Positions 16,643 through 27,178 are shown, numbered from the stretch's first letter. The stretch is DNA of 64,000 nt from Afipia massiliensis (GCF_014203115.1 NZ_JACHIJ010000002.1:248001-312000), one strand, 5' to 3'. The notes: generated by a model from the sequence alone, not told the origin. Numbers and translations are program-made.

Positions 16643-19135
16643 CTAGAACGAAACCTTTACGCCGCCCCTGCCCGTGATGGTCTGACTCTGATCGGACATC
16701 GCGGTGAATTCGGCTGCTCCGAACACCGAGAAACCCGACGCATTGCGCCAGTCGAAGCCTGCGCCCGCATAGAAGCCGACGATGCTGGCTTTGCCCGGCG
16801 TTGCGAAGGCGAGGCTCTGTCCGAGCAGTATGGTATTCACGTTGGCGTCGCCGACACGTTGCAGGGCCACCAATCCGACGGTGCCGCTCAACTGAAGCTG
16901 CTCGGTCGGCGTCGCGTTGGTCGTGTGCGTCAGCTTGAACTCGCCGCGTTCCTCGAAATTGTGCGACGTGCGCGAAGCAACGGTCAGGTTCGTGGAGGAT
17001 CCCGCTTCCTGATATCCGCCGAAGCCGGCTGCGAGGTAGCGCACGCGCGCGGACGGTGTCAGGGTCAGGTTATAGCCGAGCGACCGCTGGAAGCCGTAAG
17101 CAACCTCCGGACTGATGAACCAGCCGTTGTATTTTCCTGCTGCGTATTCGTAGCCACCCGGTACGAGGTTGTTGGCTATCGTGCGCTTGACGTCATTGCT
17201 GCTGTAACCGCCGAGCAATGAGAAATCCAGGAAGGCACGCCCCATCGCGTAGCGGCCGTAGATACCGCCGAACCCGATGTCGCTTGAAGTGTCGCCTGAA
17301 TTCAGATCGATGGTGGATTTGATCGCGCCGCCACCAATGAAGCCGCCGAGACGCAGGCCGGGCTGCACCGTCTTGTCGATGCCGAGCACGCCGCCATAGA
17401 AATTAGACACCGAGCGCAACGTCGGGGCATCCGCTTGTTGAATGCGCTGACCGCCGAAACCCTGCGCCCAGATGCTTGTGCCATCTGCCGCCGTGAAGCT
17501 TGGATTGCTCAGGAGCACACGATCGTTGCTCGCATAAGCCAGCGCAGGAACGCCCGAAAAGGCATCGTTGGCCATGTCGCGCGCGACGTTGCCGGACGGC
17601 GCGAAACCGATCGCCGTCGATCCGCTGCCGCCGATCGGCGCGGGATTGGTAAGGCGGCTCGTGACCAGAGAGGTGATCGTGCGTGTCACATCGACCACAT
17701 TGCGATCCGCGGCCACAAACGAGGTCGGATCGAGAATGGCGACTGTGTCTCCGTTGATGACGTAAGGCGCACCGCCGGTGACATTGACGATCGCGCCCGT
17801 GTCGGTAAGGCCGCCGAATAAACAACCGCACCCTCCCCCGCCGAATGTCAGCACCGACGAGATATCGTGGCCGCTGAGAATGTTGACCCTGGTGCCGACC
17901 GCGAACGGATCGAGGATATCGCCATTGAGAACGATCTGGCCGACGATGCGCGAGCCAGGCAGGATATTCAACGTTGTCGGCGTCGCCGTATCGAATTGGA
18001 CGAGATTGATAGCCAATCCACCACTCGAGGTTCCATCGACCAAGCCCGCATTGGTAAAACTGGCCGTGCCGACCACACCAGCGATGACATCGACCGTGCC
18101 GTAGATGCTGCCGGCATTCAGCGCGATCGCGTTGCCATTACCGCCAGCCACGCCAGCAGTCGTCACGAAGGGGCCTATGACGGTGCCGTAGTTTGCAGTG
18201 ATCGCGTTGCCGTCGCCACCGGCCATACCGGTCCCGGTGAAAATGCCGCCATTCACGAAGCCGGTGTTCACAGTCGTTGCGTTGCCACCATCGATGGTGG
18301 CGTTAAAGATTCCGGGTCCAAGGCTCGTATTCACGATACGTCCGGAATTGATGGTGATTGCGTTGCCGCCATCGAAGGTCTGAGTCAAAATCGTGTCGAC
18401 GATGCCCGAGTTGATGCTGGTTGCGGTGCCTGCGCCGGAACCCAAGCCGCCATTGGTTGTGAGCGTGGCCATTCCGTCAATGGCAACACCAGAATTGCTG
18501 GTCGTGGCGTTACCGCCGCCATCCGCCGTGGTGGCGATCACACCCGCCACGAAGCCCGAATTGATCGACGTCGCCGATCCACTGACCAGCGCCGAGCCAG
18601 GTGCCGTGGAAGTGGTAATCGCGGAAGTGTATCCGGAGTTGTTGGTCAGCGCATTGCCGCCGTCCTGCGCAATCGTGGTGATATCCTGAATTACCGTTCC
18701 GGAGTTCATCGACGTCGCATTGCCCGCGCCGCTCAACGTGCTGATGTACGTCCCGATTATCCCGGAATTGTTCGACGTCGCGTTGCCAAGACCGCTGGCC
18801 GACGTTTCCAGCATATCCGCGTTGATGCCGGAGTTCGTGGCGGTAACGTTGCCGTCAACACTTGTCGTGGTGATTCCGTTACTGAATCCGGAACTGGTCG
18901 TCGTGAGATTGAACGAGCCGAGCTGGTCCTGAAGAAACGGCACGGCCGTCGCGCCGGTGTTGCTACAGGTGACGTCACTGGCGCCCAGCGTTCCAACGCA
19001 GGCGAATTGCGCGCGCGCATTGGTCGAGGCCAGCGTCACGACGGCAGTGATCGAAGCGGTCATCACAAGGAATCGCAGCGCGCGCGCCCACGACGCGCTC
19101 ACCCTCGACGCCACATCCGCAACGATCAACGCCAC
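16643..19135 (-). CDS. Autotransporter-domain protein with degenerate NSG repeats
   Basis: Type V secreted surface protein of about 830 residues. The N-terminus is signal-like with a long n-region and cleavage near NARAQ. The passenger (~45-400) holds more than a dozen degenerate repeats with GNAxxxNSG at roughly 20-30 residue spacing, as expected for a beta-helix. A GGGGCGC segment and a linker follow. The last ~270 residues form the translocator barrel (SIWAQGFGG, VLGIDK, ending VKVSF with a terminal Phe). The start is uncertain: GTG 19135 and ATG 19063 are both possible, and the frame is open to 19351 but would then overlap the neighbouring gene. Confidence 0.85.
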   Translation of the reverse strand: MALIVADVASRVSASWARALRFLVMTASITAVVTLASTNARAQFACVGTLGASDVTCSNTGATAVPFLQDQLGSFNLTTTSSGFSNGITTTSVDGNVTATNSGINADMLETSASGLGNATSNNSGIIGTYISTLSGAGNATSMNSGTVIQDITTIAQDGGNALTNNSGYTSAITTSTAPGSALVSGSATSINSGFVAGVIATTADGGGNATTSNSGVAIDGMATLTTNGGLGSGAGTATSINSGIVDTILTQTFDGGNAITINSGRIVNTSLGPGIFNATIDGGNATTVNTGFVNGGIFTGTGMAGGDGNAITANYGTVIGPFVTTAGVAGGNGNAIALNAGSIYGTVDVIAGVVGTASFTNAGLVDGTSSGGLAINLVQFDTATPTTLNILPGSRIVGQIVLNGDILDPFAVGTRVNILSGHDISSVLTFGGGGCGCLFGGLTDTGAIVNVTGGAPYVINGDTVAILDPTSFVAADRNVVDVTRTITSLVTSRLTNPAPIGGSGSTAIGFAPSGNVARDMANDAFSGVPALAYASNDRVLLSNPSFTAADGTSIWAQGFGGQRIQQADAPTLRSVSNFYGGVLGIDKTVQPGLRLGGFIGGGAIKSTIDLNSGDTSSDIGFGGIYGRYAMGRAFLDFSLLGGYSSNDVKRTIANNLVPGGYEYAAGKYNGWFISPEVAYGFQRSLGYNLTLTPSARVRYLAAGFGGYQEAGSSTNLTVASRTSHNFEERGEFKLTHTTNATPTEQLQLSGTVGLVALQRVGDANVNTILLGQSLAFATPGKASIVGFYAGAGFDWRNASGFSVFGAAEFTAMSDQSQTITGRGGVKVSF

Positions 19136-19283
19136 GCCAACCCCACACACCCAGCGGCAAGTCAGCCGTGGTTGTTCCGCAGGGGAACCTAGCAGGCGGC
19201 GGTTCCAAGGGCTGTTGCATTTGGGCGACAGCGCCAAATAATGAAGTGTTAACAGGCGCTTTTTGCGCGCTTTGAGACGTCCA

Positions 19284-20183
19284 TTAGGACCGTGACGCCA
19301 GCACGACGCCGGCAATGGTGAACCCGAGCGCCGCGATTTGCGCGACACCAAGCGGTTCGCCGAGTGCCGCCGCCGAAGCCAGCACCCCGATCACTGGCAC
19401 GAGCAACGTCCCGATGGCGGCGACCGACGCCGGTAGCCGCTGCAGCGCGGCGAACCAGCAGGCATAGGCGACGCAGAACTGGACCACGATCGAATAGCCG
19501 AACAGTGTCCAGCCGAGTGGCGTCAGGCTCATAAAGTGCGGTTGCTCGATCAAGAGCCCAACCACGGCGACCGGCAGGCAGCCGATCAGGATCTGCCAGA
19601 CCGCCGATGTCAGAGGCGGCAGCGTCAGCGGCCAGCGTTTGCCGAACACCGTACCCAGAGCAAACAGGAACGCGCCTCCCAGCGCGAGCAGTATCCCCGG
19701 CAGCTTCGCGTAGCTGGCGGTAATGCCTCCCCCGCCCATCAGCGTCACGAGGCCCGTAATGGCCATCGCCATGGCGACCACGCGCAGCAGTGAAATGCGC
19801 TCGCCCAGAATCGGCCACGCCAGCATCGAAGCCCAGACCGGCATCGAATAGGCCATCACGGCCGCTTCGCTCGCCGGGAGATAAACCAGCGCCAGGCCCA
19901 TCAGCGCCATCCACGCCGTCACGTTCAGAACGGACAGCAGCACAAGCCGCGCCCACTGCGCGCGGGGCACCTTCAGCGATTGCCGGAACGCCAGCGCCAG
20001 CAGCGCGAGCAACGCCGCACCAACGATTCCCGACAGGCCCCGCACCGACAGCGGCGGCAATTCCGTCAGAAGATGTTTAGTGACGGGCCAGTTCAGTCCC
20101 CAGCCGATCGATGTTGCGACCAACAGCAGCACACCTGTCGGATCGATTTTGGAGCCCGCCCTGCTCATCGTTGGCGTACTCAC
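19284..20183 (-). CDS. EamA/DMT-family transporter, copy A
   Basis: Polytopic inner-membrane protein of 299 residues with about ten hydrophobic helices in two EamA repeats (LLLVATSIGWGLNWPVTKHL; LGEPLGVAQIAALGF near the end). The substrate is unknown. It begins with GTG overlapping the TGA of the upstream gene (20180-20183), so it is translationally coupled to a close paralogue. Shared blocks include PPLSVRGLSGIVG versus PPLSARGLSGLAG, and LPASEAAVMAYSMPVW versus LPASEAAILAYTMPVW. Confidence 0.92.
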   Translation of the reverse strand: MSTPTMSRAGSKIDPTGVLLLVATSIGWGLNWPVTKHLLTELPPLSVRGLSGIVGAALLALLALAFRQSLKVPRAQWARLVLLSVLNVTAWMALMGLALVYLPASEAAVMAYSMPVWASMLAWPILGERISLLRVVAMAMAITGLVTLMGGGGITASYAKLPGILLALGGAFLFALGTVFGKRWPLTLPPLTSAVWQILIGCLPVAVVGLLIEQPHFMSLTPLGWTLFGYSIVVQFCVAYACWFAALQRLPASVAAIGTLLVPVIGVLASAAALGEPLGVAQIAALGFTIAGVVLASRS

Positions 20184-21079
20184 GATCGCACTGCCAGCGC
20201 GACGCTACCGACTGTCAGCACGAGCGCGGCAATCTGCGCGGCGCCCAGAGGCTCGCCGATGACATACGCGGACACCAGCACGCCGATCACCGGCACGAAC
20301 ATGGTACCGATGGCGGCGGCGGAGGCCGGCATGCGCTGCAAGGCTGCAAGCCAGCAGGCATAGCCGATACATTGCTGCACGATGGCGTTGTAGGCGAGAC
20401 AACTCCAGCCGACGATGGACAGCGCCGCGATGTCGGGCCGCTCGATCGCGACGCCAAACGCCGCAACAGGCAGGCAGCCGATCCCCAGTTGCCAGGACGC
20501 GGAGGCCATCGGCGGCATCGAGATCGGAAACCGCTTCAGAAAAATGGTGCCGAGTGCATATGTAAAGGCGGTGGCCAACGCCAGCAGGATGCCCGGCAAC
20601 TTGGCAACGCTGGCCTCGACGCCGCTGCCGCCCATCAGAACCACGATCCCGGCGAACGCCATGATCATGGCGACGATGCGCAATGGCGTCAGCCGTTCTC
20701 CGAGTACAGGCCATGCCAGCACCGCCGTCCAAACCGGCATCGTGTAGGCGAGAATGGCAGCTTCGCTGGCAGGAAGAATTGTGAGCGCGAATCCCATCAT
20801 CACCACCCAGGAAGTGATGTTGAGGAACGCGGAGATACAGATTCGCAGCCGCTGGCCCTCCGGCACGCGCAGACTCTGGCGCGCCGCGATTGCGAGCACG
20901 GCAAGCAGACACGCTCCCGCCAGTCCCGACAGCCCCCGCGCCGATAATGGCGGCCATTCGCCGAGCAATATCTTCTGAACCGGCCAGTTGATGCCGGCAC
21001 CCAGCGTCATGATGCCGAGGAAAACCAGCCCTGCGGGCGCTATGCGTGCCGGCGCGCTTCGATAGATCTGGGCTGTCAT
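20180..21079 (-). CDS. EamA/DMT-family transporter, copy B
   Basis: 299 residues from ATG 21079, the same length as the downstream copy A, with about ten predicted helices. Visible blocks are LGAGINWPVQKILLGEWPP, ASEAAILAYTMPVWTAVLAW and FVPVIGVLVSAYVIGEPLG. The open frame extends upstream to 21478 without family similarity. The two copies could work as a heterodimer, as some small DMT pairs do, but EamA proteins usually act alone; this is speculation. No regulator adjoins them. Confidence 0.92.
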   Translation of the reverse strand: MTAQIYRSAPARIAPAGLVFLGIMTLGAGINWPVQKILLGEWPPLSARGLSGLAGACLLAVLAIAARQSLRVPEGQRLRICISAFLNITSWVVMMGFALTILPASEAAILAYTMPVWTAVLAWPVLGERLTPLRIVAMIMAFAGIVVLMGGSGVEASVAKLPGILLALATAFTYALGTIFLKRFPISMPPMASASWQLGIGCLPVAAFGVAIERPDIAALSIVGWSCLAYNAIVQQCIGYACWLAALQRMPASAAAIGTMFVPVIGVLVSAYVIGEPLGAAQIAALVLTVGSVALAVRS

Positions 21080-21591
21080 GGGAATGAAGAGTCCGAGGGA
21101 ACCGTCCGCACCATGACCGCGATTCGCGCGTTCAGCCACCCGCTTTGCGGCAGAACCTCCCTGCGATTGTGCAGGCGCCGGGTCGATGCAGTTCAAGCCG
21201 CGCCAACGATTCCCGACAGGCCGTGATCGAAACTGCGCGATGGCTCGCTCGTCCGGCGACGTTTCGATCGGCGCTTCATGCGACGTGCGGCTGTCCACAG
21301 GTTTGGCCCTTCGACTCGAATTCCACACCATGTGGATGACGGGGAGAAAGACCGCGCGCGCGCACCTGCCCCACCCGAAATCCGCAAAATGCGCGCATAC
21401 CCAAGACGCGATTTTGGAGGCTCGCGACAAACCTTGGAGGAACTCACAAGGAGGTGAGATTTCGGCTTCCGAATCCACAAGGACTCACCGATACTTCCCG
21501 CAATGCGAACCATCCCGGCGATGCGCCATCCCGCTGGAAATTCGCATTTTCCACCATATTTAGTATTTGATTCAACTTTCGACACTAATCC
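21080..21591. other. Intergenic region with a short transporter-like remnant
   Basis: I see no convincing gene here. Around 21199-21226 the minus strand matches about 26 bp of DMT copy A with one mismatch (codons for GLSGIVGAA) before an immediate stop, possibly a scrap of an earlier duplication. The part beyond 21540 is AT-richer and borders the nrdJ promoter. Confidence 0.5.
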
Positions 21592-21620
21592 TTGACGTGC
21601 CGGATGGAGTCGGCCTAGCT
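21592..21620 (+). promoter_or_regulatory. Putative housekeeping promoter of nrdJ
   Basis: TTGACG (21592-21597) and CTAGCT (21615-21620) are separated by 17 bp, a good match to alphaproteobacterial sigma-70 promoters. It lies about 370 bp before the nrdJ start, implying a long leader. I could not recognise a convincing NrdR box pair. Confidence 0.5.
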
Positions 21621-21986
21621 TTGGGACTGTTCGGCGCGGGGGTTTTCAGTCCCGCCGGGCACCTCCCGAAAAGGGTCAAAACGACAACTCCGTCAGGCCG
21701 CTCAAAGCCACGGGACGTGGATTTGTCTGCTCTTTTTTCGGAGCCGGGCGGCAGTCCGGGCAAAAGGCGAAACCGCGGCAAACCGTGGCGCATAAGGCGA
21801 GTTTGGGGCGTTCGGGCAAGGCCGGTTTGGGGACCGGATCGCGCCCACCAGAGTTAACAGGCCGCGGCTTCGGACCCGAAACGGGACGACGTGAACGGCA
21901 AACACTGCGAACGAACCGGTTCGCAAATTGAAATCTCCGGCTTACCGTCAAGGGACGGGAGCGCCGGCAAAGGACGGGGCACTACA
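21621..21986 (+). other. Long structured leader of nrdJ
   Basis: About 365 nt of GC-rich, non-coding-looking sequence with several local dyads, for example CCGCGGCAAACCGTGG near 21770 and the perfect 12-bp palindrome CGAACCGGTTCG at 21912-21923. I could not match it to a cobalamin riboswitch (no clear B12 box), RNase P RNA or tmRNA. An in-frame start at 21891 would extend NrdJ by 32 atypical residues and was rejected. Confidence 0.45.
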
Positions 21987-24900
21987 ATGCGCATCGAACG
22001 CCGCTACACCAAAGCCGACCAGTCACCCTACGCCGCCATCGACTTCCGGCTGACGACGAGCGAGATCCGCAACCCCGATGGCTCGGTGGTGTTCCGCCTT
22101 GAGAACGTCGAGGTCCCCGAGTTCTGGTCGCAGGTCGCCTCCGACGTTCTGGCGCAGAAGTATTTCCGTAAAGCCGGCGTCGCCTCGCGCCTGAAGAAAG
22201 TCGAGGAAGAAACCATTCCCTCATGGCTGTGGCGCTCGGTGCCGGACACCGAAGCCCTCGCCGCCCTCCCCGAATCCGAGCGCATCGGCGGCGAGCATTC
22301 CGCCAAGCAGGTGTTCGATCGCCTCGCCGGCTGCTGGACCTACTGGGGCTGGAAGGGCTCGTACTTCTCGTCGGAAGAAGACGCGCGCGCGTTCTATGAC
22401 GAACTGCGCTTCATGCTCGCCAAGCAGATGGTCGCGCCGAACTCGCCGCAATGGTTCAATACCGGACTGCACTGGGCCTACGGTGTCGATGGTCCGGGCC
22501 AGGGCCACTACTATGTGGACTGGAAGACCGGCAAGCTAACCAAATCCAAATCGTCCTACGAGCATCCGCAGCCGCACGCCTGCTTCATCCAGGGCGTGGA
22601 CGACGACCTCGTCAACGAAGGCGGCATCATGGACCTGTGGGTCCGCGAAGCGCGCCTGTTCAAGTACGGCTCCGGTACCGGCTCCAACTTCTCGCGCCTG
22701 CGTGGCGAAGGCGAAAAGCTTTCCGGCGGCGGCCGCTCAAGCGGCCTGATGTCCTTCCTCAAGATCGGCGACCGCGCAGCGGGCGCCATCAAGAGCGGCG
22801 GCACCACGCGCCGCGCGGCCAAGATGGTCGTGGTCGATGCCGACCATCCGGATATCGAGACCTATATCGACTGGAAGGTGAAGGAAGAGCAGAAGGTCGC
22901 CGCTCTCGTCACCGGCTCCAAGATCAACCAGAAGCACCTCAAGGCCATCATGAAGGCCTGCGTGAACTGCGAAGGTTCAGGCGACGACTGCTTCGACCCC
23001 GAGAAGAACCCGGCGCTCCGCCGTGAGATCAAGTTCGCGCGCCGCGCCATGGTGCAGGACAATCTCATCAAGCGCGTGATGCAGTTCGCCAAGCAGGGCT
23101 ACACCGACATCTCGTTCGACACCTACGACACCGACTGGGATTCGGAAGCGTATCTCACCGTTGCCGGCCAGAACTCGAACAACTCCGTCTCGCTGAAGGA
23201 CGATTTCCTGCGCGCGGTGGAAACCGACGGCGACTGGAATCTCAACGCCCGCACCAGCAAGAAGGTGATGAAGACGCTGAAGGCCCGCGACCTGTGGGAG
23301 AAAATCGGTTACGCCGCCTGGGCGTCGGCCGATCCCGGCCTGCACTACAACACCACCATGAACGACTGGCACACCTGTAAAGCCAGCGGCGACATCCGCG
23401 CGTCCAATCCGTGCTCGGAATACATGTTCCTCGACGACACGGCGTGCAACCTCGCCTCCGCCAACCTGCTGACCTTCTATGACACGCAGACCCGCCGCTT
23501 CGACATCGAAGCCTATGAGCATCTGTGTCGCCTGTGGACCGTCGTGCTGGAAATCTCCGTCATGATGGCGCAGTTTCCGTCGAAGCCGATCGCTGAACTC
23601 TCCTATGAGTACCGCACGCTGGGCCTCGGCTACGCCAACATCGGCGGCCTGCTGATGACCATGGGTCTGTCGTATGACTCCAAGGAAGGCCGCGCGCTGT
23701 GCGGCGCGCTGACCGCAGTCATGACCGGCACCAGCTACGCCACCTCCGCCGAAATGGCGAAGGAGCTTGGCCCCTTCCCCGGCTACAAGAAGAACGCCGC
23801 GCACATGCTGCGCGTGATCCGCAACCATCGCCGCGCCGCCCATGGCCATTCCAATGGCTATGAAGCACTCGCTGTGAACCCCGTGCCGCTCGATCACGCG
23901 AGCTGCCCGCAGGGCGACATCGTCACCCGCGCGAAGTTCGTCTGGGATCAGGCGCTCGAACTCGGCGAAGCCCACGGCTACCGCAACGCGCAGACCACAG
24001 TGGTCGCGCCGACCGGCACCATCGGCCTTGTGATGGATTGCGACACCACTGGCATCGAGCCGGACTTCGCGCTGGTGAAATTCAAGAAGCTCGCCGGCGG
24101 CGGCTACTGGAAGATCATCAACCGCGCCGTTCCGGAAGCGCTGCGCGCGCTCGGCTATCCTGAGAACCAGATCGCCGAGATCGAAGCCTACGCGGTCGGC
24201 CACGGCTCGCTGGGCCAGTCGCCCGGCGTCAACGCCTCGACGCTGAAGGCCAAGGGCTTCACCGACGAAGCCCTGAAGAAGGCCGAGGCTGCATTGCCGA
24301 CCGCCTTCGACATCAAGTTCGCCTTCAACAAGTGGACCTTCGGCGAAGACTTCCTGCGCGACACCTTGAAGATCGAACCGGAAGCCATCGCGGCCCCCGG
24401 CTTCGACCTGCTCACCGCTATGGGCTTCAGCAAGCGCGAGATCGAAGCCGCCAACATCCACATCTGCGGTGCGATGACCGTGGAAGGCGCGCCGCATCTG
24501 AAGGCCGAGCACTACAACGTGTTCGATTGCGCCAACCCCTGCGGCAAGGTCGGCAAGCGTTATCTCTCGGTGGAAAGCCACATCCGCATGATGGCGGCGT
24601 CGCAGCCTTTCATCTCGGGTGCGATTTCCAAGACCATCAACATGCCGAACGACGCCACGGTGGAGGATTGCAAATCCGCTTACCTGCTGTCGTGGAAGCT
24701 CGCGCTCAAGGCCAACGCGCTCTATCGCGACGGCTCGAAGCTTTCGCAGCCGCTGAACTCGCAGCTCATCAGCGATGATGACGAAGAGGAAGATGCCATC
24801 GAGGCGTTCTACGACAAGCCGATGGCGGCGCGCACCACCCAGGTCTCGGAGAAGATCGTCGAGAAGCTGGTCGAGCGCATCATCGTGATGCGCGAACGCG

Positions 24901-25736
24901 AGAAGATGCCGGATCGCCGCAAGGGCTACACCCAGAAGGCAGTCGTTGGCGGGCACAAGGTTTACCTGCGCACCGGCGAATACGATGACGGCCGCCTCGG
25001 CGAGATCTTCATCGACATGCACAAGGAAGGCGCGGCGCTGCGCTCCTTCATCAACAACTTCGCCATCGCCGTTTCGCTCGGTCTGCAATACGGCGTGCCG
25101 CTGGAAGAGTATGTCGACGCCTTCACCTTCACCCGCTTCGAGCCTGCGGGCCCGGTGCAGGGCAACGACTCGATCAAGTTCGCGACCTCGATCCTCGACT
25201 ACGTGTTCCGCGAACTCGCTGTGTCGTACCAGTCGCGCTTCGATCTCGCCCACGTCGACCCGAGCGAGACGCAGTTCGACGCGCTCGGCAAGGGCGTCGA
25301 GGAAGGCCGCAATCCGGACGGCAACAAGTTCGTCTCCAAGGGCCTCACCCGCTCGCGCACCGACAAGCTCGTGGTCATGCAAGGGGGCGCACATGCCGGC
25401 GTCGATGCGCAGGCGTCCGGCAACGTCACGTCGATTGCGTCAGCCGGCGCGACCGCACGGCATCACGACGGGCAGGACAATGTCGAGGGCGCGGTGGCAC
25501 TCAAGGTCGCCGAGCCCGAGCGCGAACTCTCGCCGACGGAAAAGCTGGAGCAGCAGAACTGGAGCAAATCAGGTTCGGCAGCTCAGGCTGCACCATCCAA
25601 GGCCGAGCGCCGCGCGGAAGCGAAAGCCCGAGGCTATGAAGGCGACATGTGCACCGAGTGCTCGAACTTCACGCTGGTCCGTAACGGCACGTGCATGAAG
25701 TGCGACACGTGCGGCAGCACGACGGGGTGTTCTTGA
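21987..25736 (+). CDS. nrdJ: Vitamin B12-dependent (class II) ribonucleotide reductase
   Basis: Reduces ribonucleotides to deoxyribonucleotides using adenosylcobalamin, in the cytosol and independent of oxygen. 1249 residues, typical of the large alphaproteobacterial NrdJ. ATG 21987 gives the family N-terminus MRIERRYTK. The core contains [36 protein letters not shown] and [20 protein letters not shown]. The C-terminal Cys-rich tail ([19 protein letters not shown], ending TTGCS) is a zinc-ribbon/redox tail. The enzyme implies a need for B12; no cobalamin genes lie in the window. An intrinsic terminator follows. Confidence 0.97.
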   Translation: MRIERRYTKADQSPYAAIDFRLTTSEIRNPDGSVVFRLENVEVPEFWSQVASDVLAQKYFRKAGVASRLKKVEEETIPSWLWRSVPDTEALAALPESERIGGEHSAKQVFDRLAGCWTYWGWKGSYFSSEEDARAFYDELRFMLAKQMVAPNSPQWFNTGLHWAYGVDGPGQGHYYVDWKTGKLTKSKSSYEHPQPHACFIQGVDDDLVNEGGIMDLWVREARLFKYGSGTGSNFSRLRGEGEKLSGGGRSSGLMSFLKIGDRAAGAIKSGGTTRRAAKMVVVDADHPDIETYIDWKVKEEQKVAALVTGSKINQKHLKAIMKACVNCEGSGDDCFDPEKNPALRREIKFARRAMVQDNLIKRVMQFAKQGYTDISFDTYDTDWDSEAYLTVAGQNSNNSVSLKDDFLRAVETDGDWNLNARTSKKVMKTLKARDLWEKIGYAAWASADPGLHYNTTMNDWHTCKASGDIRASNPCSEYMFLDDTACNLASANLLTFYDTQTRRFDIEAYEHLCRLWTVVLEISVMMAQFPSKPIAELSYEYRTLGLGYANIGGLLMTMGLSYDSKEGRALCGALTAVMTGTSYATSAEMAKELGPFPGYKKNAAHMLRVIRNHRRAAHGHSNGYEALAVNPVPLDHASCPQGDIVTRAKFVWDQALELGEAHGYRNAQTTVVAPTGTIGLVMDCDTTGIEPDFALVKFKKLAGGGYWKIINRAVPEALRALGYPENQIAEIEAYAVGHGSLGQSPGVNASTLKAKGFTDEALKKAEAALPTAFDIKFAFNKWTFGEDFLRDTLKIEPEAIAAPGFDLLTAMGFSKREIEAANIHICGAMTVEGAPHLKAEHYNVFDCANPCGKVGKRYLSVESHIRMMAASQPFISGAISKTINMPNDATVEDCKSAYLLSWKLALKANALYRDGSKLSQPLNSQLISDDDEEEDAIEAFYDKPMAARTTQVSEKIVEKLVERIIVMREREKMPDRRKGYTQKAVVGGHKVYLRTGEYDDGRLGEIFIDMHKEGAALRSFINNFAIAVSLGLQYGVPLEEYVDAFTFTRFEPAGPVQGNDSIKFATSILDYVFRELAVSYQSRFDLAHVDPSETQFDALGKGVEEGRNPDGNKFVSKGLTRSRTDKLVVMQGGAHAGVDAQASGNVTSIASAGATARHHDGQDNVEGAVALKVAEPERELSPTEKLEQQNWSKSGSAAQAAPSKAERRAEAKARGYEGDMCTECSNFTLVRNGTCMKCDTCGSTTGCS

Positions 25737-25765
25737 GGCGTCGTACTCCAATTAAGTTGAAATAC

Positions 25766-25795
25766 AAAAGCCCCGTGAAAGCGGGGCTTTTTACT
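25766..25795 (+). terminator. Intrinsic terminator of nrdJ
   Basis: A perfect 10-bp stem AAAAGCCCCG/CGGGGCTTTT with a 6-nt loop and a T-rich end, 29 bases after the nrdJ stop. Confidence 0.9.
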
Positions 25796-25821
25796 ACCTA
25801 AACCGTTGGAAGAGGACCGCA

Positions 25822-27066
25822 ATGCCGAAGCATTTTAGTTGGAGAAGTGGTTTCGACAACAATGTGCTGTTGGGAAAATTCGCCAAAGCGCGAACAACGA
25901 ATGGAAATCGCTGTTCGTTCAATGCCGCAGAATACCACTATTGGCTCCCGGTAATTAATACCGCCATACGAGCGGACGCGGCGGCAACGTCACTGAAAGA
26001 TTCGTGCATAGAACAAGCTCTGAACGATGCGGCGCTTCCGTTAAACAATCTCGATACGTTCATCGAAAAATGCGAAGCTGCGTTTCTCGCGCTGTCTAAG
26101 CGAAAAAAGCAAAAATTCGTTTTCTATTCAACTCTAACGTACGAAGGACCGAAGCTATTTGATTGGATATCCGACGGAAACGCTAAGATTTATTGGAATC
26201 CCAGTTTCAAGGGAAAATTCATGAAGGCGGCGACAGTTGCGCGCGCTGGATTAAAAAATATACGCAGAGCTAGAAAGGTTCCTGAAGATAGCAACGAATT
26301 AACACCGATCCTTGTTCACGTTTCTGCATACGACGCACATGACGCACATAATCAAGCAAGCGATTCTCTGGACCGTCTGCGCGGGCTTTTAAATCTTCTG
26401 ATAAATTCAGGAAATGACATCAATCCATTTTCAGATTTAACACCGCCACACGCGGTGAATAGATTTCGTCGCGGGCCATACCATACGGTCCACCAGCCCG
26501 ACGGTTCACTCGCAATGGAAATGTTTTGGTACGAGCCTCGGTGGACTCATGATCTTCCGAGCATAAAATTCAAAGACACGAAAGACTACAAAAAATCGCT
26601 TAAAAAATGGTGGGGCAAACTTCAAGGAAATCCCCTGCAAGAAGATTTGTCAGCTGCGCTGATTCAATATTGCCGCGCGCTTGATCTTCACGAATCGGAT
26701 GCATCACTGCTTGGCATCTGGCAGGTGCTTGAGAAAATTACGGGTGCAGATAAATACGATGTGCTCATCAACCGAGTAGTTAAATTATTCAAAGACTCCA
26801 GTGATGCCCGCTTGATCGCTAACCACATTCGAATACGTAGAAATGGAAGCGTTCACGCTTCCGAGGGCATCAGCAAGGAAGCACAAGCTATTTTGTTGCA
26901 AGCCGATACACTTGCAGGCCAAGCGATATTCTTCTGTCTAAATCACGGCGCCAAGTTTTCTGACCTTAAAGAACTGCAAGAATTCATGGATTTGCCGTTA
27001 GACTTATCAAAGTTGGATCGCCATAAAAAACTCATAGATTTCTTTGTTGCTTTCCAAAACCGCTAA
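25822..27066 (+). CDS. Hypothetical protein with probable C-terminal HEPN-like domain
   Basis: 414 residues, no family recognised with certainty. The gene is visibly AT-richer than its neighbours, with many AAA, ATA and TTA codons, which points to recent acquisition. The C-terminal third is helical. It reads LLGIWQVLEKITGADKYD, then a Lys-rich helix, then IRIRRNGSVHAS, whose R-N-G-S-V-H fits the HEPN catalytic motif RX4-6H. The N-terminal ~250 residues are an unrecognised alpha/beta region without signal peptide or membrane helices. The layout recalls ApeA-like or abortive-infection HEPN proteins, in which HEPN is an RNase. It stands alone, with no antitoxin-like partner. The HEPN call is inference. 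Confidence 0.6.
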   Translation: MPKHFSWRSGFDNNVLLGKFAKARTTNGNRCSFNAAEYHYWLPVINTAIRADAAATSLKDSCIEQALNDAALPLNNLDTFIEKCEAAFLALSKRKKQKFVFYSTLTYEGPKLFDWISDGNAKIYWNPSFKGKFMKAATVARAGLKNIRRARKVPEDSNELTPILVHVSAYDAHDAHNQASDSLDRLRGLLNLLINSGNDINPFSDLTPPHAVNRFRRGPYHTVHQPDGSLAMEMFWYEPRWTHDLPSIKFKDTKDYKKSLKKWWGKLQGNPLQEDLSAALIQYCRALDLHESDASLLGIWQVLEKITGADKYDVLINRVVKLFKDSSDARLIANHIRIRRNGSVHASEGISKEAQAILLQADTLAGQAIFFCLNHGAKFSDLKELQEFMDLPLDLSKLDRHKKLIDFFVAFQNR

Positions 27067-27178
27067 ACTTTGGGTTAGAGCGCCAGCCAAACATTCAGCT
27101 AGCCATCTTCACGACCTTGCCTCACGCGCCTGCAACCCCATCTAGGACGGATCGCACACGCACGAGTCCCCCGCCTCA

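Noticed and set aside
17867..19192. A 441-codon open frame antisense to the autotransporter passenger
   Set aside because: Its length follows from the repeat structure of the real gene; the product is Arg/Asp-rich without domains.
21621..21986. Cobalamin riboswitch, RNase P RNA or tmRNA in the nrdJ leader
   Set aside because: I could not find the B12 box, the GAGGAAAGUCC core of RNase P RNA or tmRNA ends; left as an unassigned leader.
22977..25394. An 805-codon open frame antisense to nrdJ
   Set aside because: It is a codon-bias shadow of the well-supported nrdJ gene; no recognisable domain or start signal.
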